Of a DNA stretch of 10,911 bases, positions 1 through 8,623 are shown piece after piece. Each line of letters starts with the position of its first letter. The stretch's first letter is position 1. A program made the translations under genes and the position numbers. The notes under the pieces were generated by a model. The model worked only from the letters and a program-made list of their open reading frames with translations. It had not been told where the DNA came from and did no database searches. Origin of the DNA: Gemmatimonadota bacterium (GTDB lineage Bacteria; Gemmatimonadota; Gemmatimonadetes; Gemmatimonadales; GWC2-71-9); assembly GCA_016880225.1 (NCBI GenBank), contig JAEHDT010000224.1:1-10911 (forward strand). The letters are read 5' to 3'.

Positions 1-1931
1 CCCAGCCGCCTGCGGCGGGGCGCGCCACGGGCGAGCCCGCGGCGCCGACGCTCCCGGACGCATTGGCGGGCCAGCCGGCGGGCACCGGGCCCGCAGCGGT
101 GTTGCGGATCGAGCCGCCGACCGTCTACCTGCTCCCCTCCGAGAACACGCGCGTGGCGCCGCGCGCCCTCAAGGACGATGGCACGCCCGCCGCCCCCGTG
201 GCCGTCACCTGGAAGTCGCTGCGTCCGGACATCGCGAGCGTGGACCAGAGCGGGGTGGTCGTGGCGCTGACGCCCGGCCAGGGCACGGTGCAGGTGACGA
301 GCGCGAGCGGGCTCACCGCGACGGCCCCGGTCGTGGTGCAACCGAGCGAAATCGCGATCCAGGAGCCGGTGCCCGTCGTCATGTCGCCCGGAGACGTCGA
401 TACCCTGCACGTCATGGTGCCGGGGCAGGGCGGCCGGATGGTCAGCCCCCTCGCCATGCAGTGGTCGGCCGCGGATGCCGCGGTCGCGCGCGTGAGTCTC
501 ACCGGCGTCGTGACGGCGCTCGCCCCCGGCCGGACGACGCTCACCGTCGCGGGCCTGCTGCAGTCGAAGACGCTCGACGTCGTGGTCCACAAGACGGTCG
601 AAGCGCTCGCCGTGCTCCCGACATCGAAGGCCGAGATCCCGCTGCCGATCCAGGGGACGAGCCGGTTTCAAGTCGAGGCGCTCGCCGCCGACAAGAGCGT
701 CGTCACGGAAGCCCAACTGCACTGGACCGTGGGCGACACATCGCTGGCGAGCTTCGACGCCGTGACCGGCTCGTTGACCGGGAAGAAGGCGGGCCGCACG
801 ACGCTGACGGTGAAGGGCCCGGGCGCAGGGTTGGTGGTCACCTGGCAGATCCGCGTGATCGCGGCGGCGCTCAAGCTGTCGGCGCCCCGGGTGGGGCTGT
901 CGCTCGGACGCCGCTTCACGGTGAAGGCGAGCTTCGCGGACGAAGCGGGCGTCGTCATCGGCCCGGCCACGGGCGTCACGTGGGCGTGCGACAACCCGCA
1001 GGTGGCGAGCGTCGCCGATGACGGCACGGTGTCGACCGTGGCCTACGGGCACGCCCGGATTACGGCGACCGCGCCGGGAGGCAGGCGCGCGGTGGCCGAG
1101 GTCTATGTGCAGGGCGAGATCGTGATCGCGAGCTCGCGCAGCGGGCGCTTCCAGCTGTATTCGGCGGAGCGCGCGAACCTGGCGCAGCTCCGCAAGGCGA
1201 TGGACGACCCCGCCGTCGCCACCGAGCCCGCATTCTCCCCGGACGGGTCGCGCATCGCCTTCACGTCGACCCGCGACGGACAGGCCGAGATCTACGTGAT
1301 GGATGCCGACGGAACCGGTGCGGCGCGGCTCACCAACTCGCCCGGAGCGGACGGAGACGCATCGTTCACGGCGGACGGCCAGGCGGTCGTGTACCACTCC
1401 CAGCGCACGGCGCACCGCCAGATCTACCTGCAGTTGATCACGAGCTCCGACGCGATCCAGTTGACGCAGGAGCCCGCGGACAACAGTCAGCCGACCATGT
1501 CCCCGGACGGCGAAACGATCGCCTTCGTGTCGAATCGGGAGGGGAACCCGCACATCTGGCTCATGGGCAAGGACGGCTCGAGCCAGCGTGCGTTCACCAA
1601 GGGCCCGCAGAGCAAGGAGAGCGCGCCGCATTTCCTGCGCGACGGCTCGCTCGCGTATCTGGTGGAGCAGAAGGAGCGCGGCCGCACCGTCACGCAAGTC
1701 GTCAGGGCCGACCTCGCGACCGGAAAGGTCTCGCCGCTCACCACCACGGATCTCGTCGTCACCGATTTCGCGATCGCGCCGGGTGGCGACCTGCTCGGAC
1801 TCGTGGTGGCGGTGCAGAAGAACGTGTTCCGGGTGTACGTCCAGCCGGTCGGTGCGGCCGGGGGGGGCGCGCCGGTGCCGATTCCCACGACCGGCGCAGA
1901 ACAGATGGTGTCTCCCGCCTTCATGCCGTAG
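1..1931 (+). CDS. Ig-like (Big_2) repeat protein with C-terminal TolB-type beta-propeller, 5' partial
   Basis: The reading frame is open from the first complete codon (position 3) to the TAG at 1929-1931, so the true start lies upstream; the TTG at 63 is only the first start-like codon. The visible part begins with a Pro/Ala/Gly-rich stretch, probably a linker after an export signal. Counting from the TTG, four Ig-like bacterial group 2 repeats follow at about residues 14-92, 95-176, 179-266 and 268-349. Each has the typical W(S/T/K) strand, the 'A(S/R)V...G.V.AL.PG...(V/L)TV' core and a closing strand. Residues about 388-595 carry PD40/TolB-like blades with the signatures FSPDGSRIAF, FTADGQAVVY, MSPDGETIAF, FLRDGSLAYL and IAPGGDLLGL. 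Big_2 repeats are known from surface adhesins and PD40 propellers from periplasmic protein-binding proteins, so an exported binding or scaffold role is inferred; no catalytic residues are seen. No partner such as Pal is visible. It probably shares a transcript with the dehydrogenase 13 nt downstream. Confidence 0.85.
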   Translation, partial: QPPAAGRATGEPAAPTLPDALAGQPAGTGPAAVLRIEPPTVYLLPSENTRVAPRALKDDGTPAAPVAVTWKSLRPDIASVDQSGVVVALTPGQGTVQVTSASGLTATAPVVVQPSEIAIQEPVPVVMSPGDVDTLHVMVPGQGGRMVSPLAMQWSAADAAVARVSLTGVVTALAPGRTTLTVAGLLQSKTLDVVVHKTVEALAVLPTSKAEIPLPIQGTSRFQVEALAADKSVVTEAQLHWTVGDTSLASFDAVTGSLTGKKAGRTTLTVKGPGAGLVVTWQIRVIAAALKLSAPRVGLSLGRRFTVKASFADEAGVVIGPATGVTWACDNPQVASVADDGTVSTVAYGHARITATAPGGRRAVAEVYVQGEIVIASSRSGRFQLYSAERANLAQLRKAMDDPAVATEPAFSPDGSRIAFTSTRDGQAEIYVMDADGTGAARLTNSPGADGDASFTADGQAVVYHSQRTAHRQIYLQLITSSDAIQLTQEPADNSQPTMSPDGETIAFVSNREGNPHIWLMGKDGSSQRAFTKGPQSKESAPHFLRDGSLAYLVEQKERGRTVTQVVRADLATGKVSPLTTTDLVVTDFAIAPGGDLLGLVVAVQKNVFRVYVQPVGAAGGGAPVPIPTTGAEQMVSPAFMP

Positions 1932-1944
1932 CGGCGCGCCCGCC

Positions 1945-2991
1945 ATGCGCGCCTGGGTCATTCGCGCCACCGGCGGCCTCGATCGGCTGGAGCGCGCCGA
2001 GATCCCCGATCCGCCGGGCCCGCTCGGCGCCCGCGACGTGCGCATCGCCCTGCGCGCCGCGGCGCTCAATCACCTCGATTTGTTCACCGTGCGTGGATTG
2101 CCGCACGAGTATCGCTTCCCCCACGTCGTGGGATCGGACGGCGCCGGTGTGGTGACGGCCGTGGGCGGAGAAGTTCAATCGGTCAAGCCCGGGGACCGGG
2201 TGATGATCAACCCCGGAATCGCCGACTATACGTGTGCGTACTGCCGCGCGGGCGAGCACTCGCTTTGCGTGAACTACCGCCTCCTGGGCGAGCATCTGCC
2301 CGGGACCCTCGCCGAGGCGCTCGTCGTCCCGGAACAGAACGTGGCGCTCGTTCCCACGCTGCCGCAGCCGCTCACATGGTCCGAAGCGGCGGCGTTCTCG
2401 CTCGTGACCATCACGGCGTGGCGGATGCTGGTGACGCGCGCGCGCGTCCAGCCGGGTGAGACGGTGCTCATCTGGGGCATCGGCGGCGGCGTGGCGCTCA
2501 CCGCCCTGCGGATCGCGAAGCTCAAGGGGGCACGGGTGATCGTCACGTCGTCCCAGGACTCGAAGCTCGAGCACGCCCGACGCCTCGGCGCGGACGTGAC
2601 GCTCAATCACCGGACGCAGCGGGTCGCGCAGCAAGTCCGCGCCTTGACGGACAAGCGCGGCGCGGACGTGGTGATCGACAGCGTCGGCGAGGCCACGTGG
2701 GACGAGTCGCTCCGATGCCTTGGGCGGGGCGGGCGGCTCGTGAGCTGCGGCGGTACGAGCGGCCCCAACCTGAAGCTCGACGTCCGCCGGCTGTTCTGGT
2801 ACCAGTGGAGCATCCTGGGCTCGACGATGGGGAACGAGGCGGAGTATCGCGAAATCGTGCGGGTACTCGCCACGGGGGAGCTGCGTCCGATCGTGGATCG
2901 GGTATTCCCGTTCGGGGAGACGCCGGCCGCGTTCGAGCGGCTGGAGCGGGGGGAGCAGATGGGGAAGGTGGCGATTTTGGTGGCGGAGTAA
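1945..2991 (+). CDS. MDR-family zinc-type alcohol dehydrogenase / quinone oxidoreductase-like protein
   Basis: A 348-residue medium-chain dehydrogenase/reductase, normal length for the family, expected to move hydride between NAD(P)H and a carbonyl, alcohol or quinone-like substrate in the cytoplasm. The N-terminal GroES-like domain covers about residues 1-150. The Rossmann domain has the glycine motif G178-I-G-G-G182. The next strand ends in T201-S-S with K207 nearby, a pattern often linked to NADPH. The catalytic zinc ligands of classical alcohol dehydrogenases are missing: the Cys46 position is N42 (N-H-L-D) and the His67 position is S64 (V-G-S-D-G-A-G). Three of the four structural-zinc cysteines remain (C97, C100, C108, spacing C-x2-C-x7-C); the first ligand position is D94. 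This points to a quinone oxidoreductase-like enzyme rather than a true alcohol dehydrogenase; the substrate cannot be read from sequence. The ATG at 1945 was chosen because homology begins there and it lies 13 nt after the previous stop; no clear Shine-Dalgarno precedes it. The same frame stays open far upstream, but that part is a shadow of the preceding gene. Confidence 0.9.
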   Translation: MRAWVIRATGGLDRLERAEIPDPPGPLGARDVRIALRAAALNHLDLFTVRGLPHEYRFPHVVGSDGAGVVTAVGGEVQSVKPGDRVMINPGIADYTCAYCRAGEHSLCVNYRLLGEHLPGTLAEALVVPEQNVALVPTLPQPLTWSEAAAFSLVTITAWRMLVTRARVQPGETVLIWGIGGGVALTALRIAKLKGARVIVTSSQDSKLEHARRLGADVTLNHRTQRVAQQVRALTDKRGADVVIDSVGEATWDESLRCLGRGGRLVSCGGTSGPNLKLDVRRLFWYQWSILGSTMGNEAEYREIVRVLATGELRPIVDRVFPFGETPAAFERLERGEQMGKVAILVAE

Positions 2992-2998
2992 ATGCGGT

Positions 2999-3385
2999 AT
3001 GAGGGGGCGCGTCCTCTGCTGTGCGCTGTCGCTCGCCACGGCCACCGGCTGCGCGGGACGTTGGATGGCAGTGACTGATCCCGTCGCCAAGCTCGCCCGC
3101 GACGCTTACCCGCGCGATTACCGAGTCGTTTTGCGAAATGATTCCGCGGTGGTGTTGCTCGACGCGGTCGTGCGGAACGATAGCGTGGTGGAAGTCCCGA
3201 TCGGGGAGACCCGGCGGGAACGGGCCAGCCCGCCGCGGGGCGTGGCGCTGGCCGACGTCGTGCGCCTAGAGCTGTGGCAGAGCGGGGGAGAACGCGTCAG
3301 CGGTGGAGTGGCATTGGGGCTCGTGGCGGGCGTCATCGCTTTCATCGCGATCCTTGCGGCGGCGTTGACGGGGGGTGGCAGCTAG
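2999..3385 (+). CDS. Small hypothetical lipoprotein with C-terminal membrane segment
   Basis: A 128-residue protein of unknown function. The N-terminus is a short basic/hydrophobic signal peptide ending in a lipobox-like A-T-G-C, so C18 is the likely lipidated cysteine; the -3 residue is Ala rather than Leu, which makes the site less than perfect. The middle (about residues 35-95) is beta-rich with 'YRVVLRNDSAVVLLDAVVRNDSVVEVP', which reads like a small barrel or sheet domain that contains its own internal near-repeat (RNDS-V/A-V). The C-terminus (about 102-124) is one hydrophobic Gly/Ala/Ile/Leu helix ending in GGGS, so the protein could be held in a membrane at both ends. The ATG at 2999 gives the signal peptide and has a purine-rich GGCGGAG about 10 nt upstream; an ATG at 2992 is in another frame. 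It starts 7 nt after the dehydrogenase stop and is probably its operon partner. No enzymatic function is suggested. Confidence 0.75.
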   Translation: MRGRVLCCALSLATATGCAGRWMAVTDPVAKLARDAYPRDYRVVLRNDSAVVLLDAVVRNDSVVEVPIGETRRERASPPRGVALADVVRLELWQSGGERVSGGVALGLVAGVIAFIAILAAALTGGGS

Positions 3386-3399
3386 GAGCGTCGGCTGAG

Positions 3400-3517
3400 C
3401 CCAGGTCGACCTGGGAGCTCGGGCGGCGCCGTCCTGAAGGACGTTCGCTCTCAGACCCACCGCTTCGCTCGGTGTGCTTCTGGCCGGCGTCGCCCGAGTC
3501 CAGGCTTCAAGCCTGGG
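3400..3517. other. Palindrome-rich element that can fold into a branched hairpin structure
   Basis: A non-coding tract dense in inverted repeats. Seen directly: a perfect 16-bp palindrome CCCAGGTCGACCTGGG (3400-3415); a long-range pair of 13 positions (3418-3430 with 3486-3498) whose only departure from Watson-Crick pairing is one G-U wobble; CGTCC-TGAA-GGACG (3430-3443); CACCG...CGGTG (3458-3474); and CCAGGCTTCAAGCCTGG (3500-3516). The 13-bp stem encloses the two inner hairpins, giving a multi-way junction flanked by a hairpin on each side. The outermost arms CCCAGG (3400-3405) and CCTGGG (3512-3517) can also pair and close the whole unit. It could be a dispersed intergenic repeat, a structured 3' UTR or small RNA, or a protein-binding site; the window holds only one copy, so these cannot be separated. 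Confidence 0.55.
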
Positions 3518-3578
3518 GCCAACGTACGACGGGATCGTCAACCGAGCGTCAACCGGATGTCCGCGCGTAAGTGCCACT

Positions 3579-3603
3579 CCCAGCCCCATTTAGGGTGGGT
3601 TTT
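3579..3603 (+). terminator. Putative Rho-independent terminator before gyrA
   Basis: CCCA-g-CCC pairs with GGG-TGGG around a short CATTTA-type loop, with one bulged G, and is followed directly by TTTT and then a T-rich stretch (TTTTCTCGTTGTGTTT). Such a T tail is rare in this GC-rich sequence, which supports a terminator for the upstream lipoprotein transcript. The gene ends about 190 nt earlier, so a long 3' UTR is implied. The stem is short, so confidence is moderate. Confidence 0.5.
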
Positions 3604-3607
3604 CTCG

Positions 3608-3636
3608 TTGTGTTTCGCCCGCTAAGTGATTAGTTT
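3608..3636 (+). promoter_or_regulatory. Possible gyrA promoter in an AT-rich island
   Basis: The stretch from about 3600 to 3648 is clearly richer in A/T than its surroundings. It contains TTGTGT (3608-3613) and TAGTTT (3631-3636) with a 17-nt spacer, a weak match (3 of 6 each) to sigma70-type boxes; TAGTTTTT also resembles the TAnnTTTG -7 box of Bacteroidota. An inverted repeat CTAAGT/ACTTAG (3622-3627 and 3643-3648) and a GGGGTC/GACCCC hairpin (3648-3653 and 3660-3665) overlap or follow it and could be operator or leader structures. The site is inferred from position and composition only. Confidence 0.25.
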
Positions 3637-3703
3637 TTAGCAACTTAGGGGTCTCTCCGGACCCCCTGGCAGCCGAACCACCGACCCCCGAACCCCTGGT
3701 TTC

Positions 3704-6238
<2,535 letters not shown>

Positions 6239-6239
6239 C

Positions 6240-7175
6240 GTGGTCACGGCCCTGGACGTCCGGGAGGCGGCCGCGGGGCTCGTCGGCGTGGCCGTGCGCA
6301 CGCCGCTCCGCTTCGTGCAGCCGCTCGATGCGTACCTGAAGCTCGAGAACCTGCAGCCGATCGGCGCGTTCAAGCTGCGCGGGGCGTACACCGCCATCCG
6401 CCGTCTGCCGGACGACGCGCGGCGACACGGGGTGATCACCTACTCGAGCGGGAATCACGGCCAGGCGGTGGCGTACGCGGCCCAGCTCGTCGGCGTGCGG
6501 GCGGTGGTCGTGATGCCCGAGACGGCGCCTGCCGTAAAGGTGGCGGGCGTGCGGAAGTGGGGGGGCGAGGTGGAACTCGCCGGCCGGACGTCCGAGGATC
6601 GCCAGCGCCGCGCGGAGGAGATTGCCCGGCGTGAGGGGCTCGCGATCGTGCCGCCCTTCGACCACGCGGACATCGTCGCCGGGCAGGCGACCGTGGGCCT
6701 GGAGATCGCCGAGCAGCTGCCCGACGTGCGGACGGTGGTGGTGCCGGTGGGCGGCGGCGGCCTGATCGCGGGGGTGGTGACGGGGCTGGCGGCGGCGGGG
6801 AGCGGCGCCACGGTGTGGGGCGTCGAGCCCAGCGGGGCGCCCAAGCTCAAGCGCTCGCTCGAGGCCGGGCGGCCGGTGCGGCTCGAGCGCACCGCCAGCG
6901 TCGCCGATGGGCTGATCACCCTCAGCGTGGGCGCGATCCCGTTCGCGGAGCTTGCGGCGCGTCGCGACCGGGTGGGAGGCGTCGCCCTGGTCGAGGATGA
7001 CGCGCTCCGCGAGGCGGTGCAGTTTCTGTGGCGCGAATGCCGTCTGGCGGTCGAGCCTTCGGGCGCCGCCACCGTCGCGGCGGTGCGCTCCGGCGCCGTG
7101 CGCCCCCCCCCCGTCCCGCCCACCGTGCTCGTGGTGAGCGGCGGCAACGTCGATCCCTCGCTGCTCGAGGACTGA
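6240..7175 (+). CDS. Threonine/serine dehydratase-family PLP enzyme (catabolic or serine-racemase type)
   Basis: A 311-residue fold-type II PLP enzyme. Such enzymes deaminate threonine to 2-oxobutanoate and serine to pyruvate; close relatives are serine racemases. The PLP lysine is K45 in P-I-G-A-F-K-L-R-G. The substrate-binding S69-S-G-N-H-G is present. The phosphate-binding glycine loop is G171-G-G-G174, and S300 in V-S-G-G-N is the expected partner of the pyridine nitrogen. There is no C-terminal ACT-like regulatory domain, so the enzyme is not the isoleucine-feedback-controlled biosynthetic form by architecture. At the divalent-metal site of serine racemases, E196 and D223 are possible matches, but K202 sits where an acidic residue might be expected. 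The start is GTG at 6240, one base after the gyrA stop, so translation is probably coupled. A run of ten C (7103-7112) lies near the 3' end and encodes part of a proline stretch. Its 2-oxoacid products are potential substrates for the E1 complex encoded two genes downstream, which is inference. Confidence 0.88.
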   Translation: MVTALDVREAAAGLVGVAVRTPLRFVQPLDAYLKLENLQPIGAFKLRGAYTAIRRLPDDARRHGVITYSSGNHGQAVAYAAQLVGVRAVVVMPETAPAVKVAGVRKWGGEVELAGRTSEDRQRRAEEIARREGLAIVPPFDHADIVAGQATVGLEIAEQLPDVRTVVVPVGGGGLIAGVVTGLAAAGSGATVWGVEPSGAPKLKRSLEAGRPVRLERTASVADGLITLSVGAIPFAELAARRDRVGGVALVEDDALREAVQFLWRECRLAVEPSGAATVAAVRSGAVRPPPVPPTVLVVSGGNVDPSLLED

Positions 7176-7183
7176 AGGCCTTC

Positions 7184-8623
7184 ATGCCCGAGCCCGCCGC
7201 CGCCAAGATCCTCGTCGCCGACGACGACCAGTCGCTGGTGCGCACGCTCACGTGGATCCTCAAGGAGAACGGCTACGACGTCGTCACCGCCCCCGGCGGC
7301 GAAGGGCTGATCGGCAAGCTCGAGGAGGAGCGGCCCAATCTGCTGCTGCTCGACATCATGATGCCGAAGGTGGACGGGTTGCAGTTGCTCGCCAAAATGA
7401 AGGCGGACGACCGCTTCCGCGACGTGCCGGTGCTGATGATCTCGTCTATGCCTCCCGAGGAGGCGACGGTCAAGTCGCTTGGCCTCGGCGCCGCCGACTT
7501 CATCCCCAAGCCGTTCCGCGTCCGCGAGCTGCTGGCGCGCGTCAAGGCGCACATCCGCTCGGCCCAGGAGCTCGCGCACGCCCGCGACGAAGCGCAGAGC
7601 CGCGCCGCGATCGTCGACATCCTCCACGAGGTCACGGACTCGCTCAAGCCGGACGAGATCTATCACATCCTGGTGCGCCGCGTGGCGCGCGTGCTCCAGA
7701 TCTCCAAGTGCTCGATGGTGCTCGCCAAGCCGGGGGACCAGCTGGGCGTCGTGGTGGCGGCGTACGAGAACCCCATGTTGCGCAACCTCCAGATCGAGCT
7801 CGTGCGCTACCCCGAGATCCAGCGGGCCCTGACGACCAGCCGCTCGGTCCTGGTTGAGGACGTGGCGACGGATCCGCTGTACCAGGAGGAGCGGGTGCGC
7901 TGGCAGCGCGAGCAGATCACGGTGCCGACCCGCTCCGCGGTGGCGCTGCCGTTCTCGATGAAGGACCAGCAGCTCGGGGTGTTCTTCCTGCGGACCACGG
8001 GCGAGGACCCGCCGCTCACCCGCGCCGACGCGCAGTTCGCCGAGACGGTGATCCGCACGGCGGTGGCGGCGATCGAGAAAGCGTACGACTTCGAGACCGC
8101 GGTGTCGGACAAGAAGCGGCTGGAGAAGCTCGCCGCCACCGACGCCCTCACCGGCTGCTTGAACCGCCGCGCCCTGTCGGAGGAGCTCGAGGCCGAGCTC
8201 GACCGCGCCCGGCGCTACAACCTGGCGCTCACGATCCTGCTCGCCGACATCGACCGGTTCAAGCTCGTGAACGATACGCGCGGCCACATCGCGGGCGACT
8301 CGGTGCTGCGCCAGGTGGGCGAGATCCTGCGGCGGGAGGCCCGCTCGGTGGACCTGGTGGCGCGCTACGGCGGCGAGGAGTTCGTCGTGGTGATGCCGGA
8401 GACGGCGCTGCACGGCTCGGCGATCTTCGCGGAGCGGTTGCGGCGGCGCGTGATGCACCACGACTTCGCCGATCCCGGGGAGGACCCGCTCAACCTCACC
8501 ATCTCCATCGGGCTCGCCTCCTTCCCCGACGACCGCGTCACCAGCGCCGACAGTTTCGTGGCGCTCGCCGACCAGGCCCTCTATCGCGCCAAGAACGAAG
8601 GGCGCAACTTGGTGCGGCAATGA
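7184..8623 (+). CDS. Response regulator diguanylate cyclase (REC-GAF-GGDEF)
   Basis: A 479-residue cytoplasmic signalling protein that should make c-di-GMP from two GTP. The REC domain (about 7-125) has the acidic pair D13-D14, phospho-acceptor D57 (L-L-L-L-D-I-M-M-P), S87 and K109 (I-P-K-P-F), so it looks phosphorylation-competent. A short helical linker leads to a GAF-like domain (about 143-300), then a coiled helix (300-318) and the GGDEF domain (319-479), starting at the typical A-A-T-D-A-L-T-G-C-L-N-R-R. The active site is G396-G-E-E-F400. The allosteric I-site R387-S-V-D390 lies five residues before it, so product inhibition is expected. The layout resembles PleD/WspR-type enzymes with an added GAF sensor; no cognate histidine kinase is in the window. 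The ATG at 7184 was chosen because the REC domain begins there and GAAGG lies 5 nt upstream; the frame is open further upstream inside the dehydratase gene, but that part is a shadow. The stop overlaps the kinase start (ATGA). Confidence 0.95.
   Translation: MPEPAAAKILVADDDQSLVRTLTWILKENGYDVVTAPGGEGLIGKLEEERPNLLLLDIMMPKVDGLQLLAKMKADDRFRDVPVLMISSMPPEEATVKSLGLGAADFIPKPFRVRELLARVKAHIRSAQELAHARDEAQSRAAIVDILHEVTDSLKPDEIYHILVRRVARVLQISKCSMVLAKPGDQLGVVVAAYENPMLRNLQIELVRYPEIQRALTTSRSVLVEDVATDPLYQEERVRWQREQITVPTRSAVALPFSMKDQQLGVFFLRTTGEDPPLTRADAQFAETVIRTAVAAIEKAYDFETAVSDKKRLEKLAATDALTGCLNRRALSEELEAELDRARRYNLALTILLADIDRFKLVNDTRGHIAGDSVLRQVGEILRREARSVDLVARYGGEEFVVVMPETALHGSAIFAERLRRRVMHHDFADPGEDPLNLTISIGLASFPDDRVTSADSFVALADQALYRAKNEGRNLVRQ

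Noticed and set aside
1921..3090. Minus-strand open frame opposite the dehydrogenase
   Set aside because: It is Arg/His/Pro-rich shadow sequence without motifs; the plus-strand MDR protein is convincing.
3400..3525. Integron attC site
   Set aside because: The hairpins lack the paired core sites of attC (an RYYYAAC-type arm opposite GTTRRRY), and no integrase or cassette array is present.
3274..3570. Overlapping small plus-strand open frame across the lipoprotein end and intergenic region
   Set aside because: It is Arg/Ser-rich with no start signal, and it runs through the inverted-repeat element; it is a chance frame.
7028..7183. Upstream start for the diguanylate cyclase inside the dehydratase gene
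   Set aside because: The first 52 codons are low-complexity Arg/Pro/Ala sequence; the REC domain starts right after ATG 7184.
6455..8620. Long minus-strand open frame opposite the dehydratase and cyclase (721 codons)
   Set aside because: It is antisense to two clear genes and shows low-complexity Arg/His/Gly/Ala composition; it is a GC-bias artefact.
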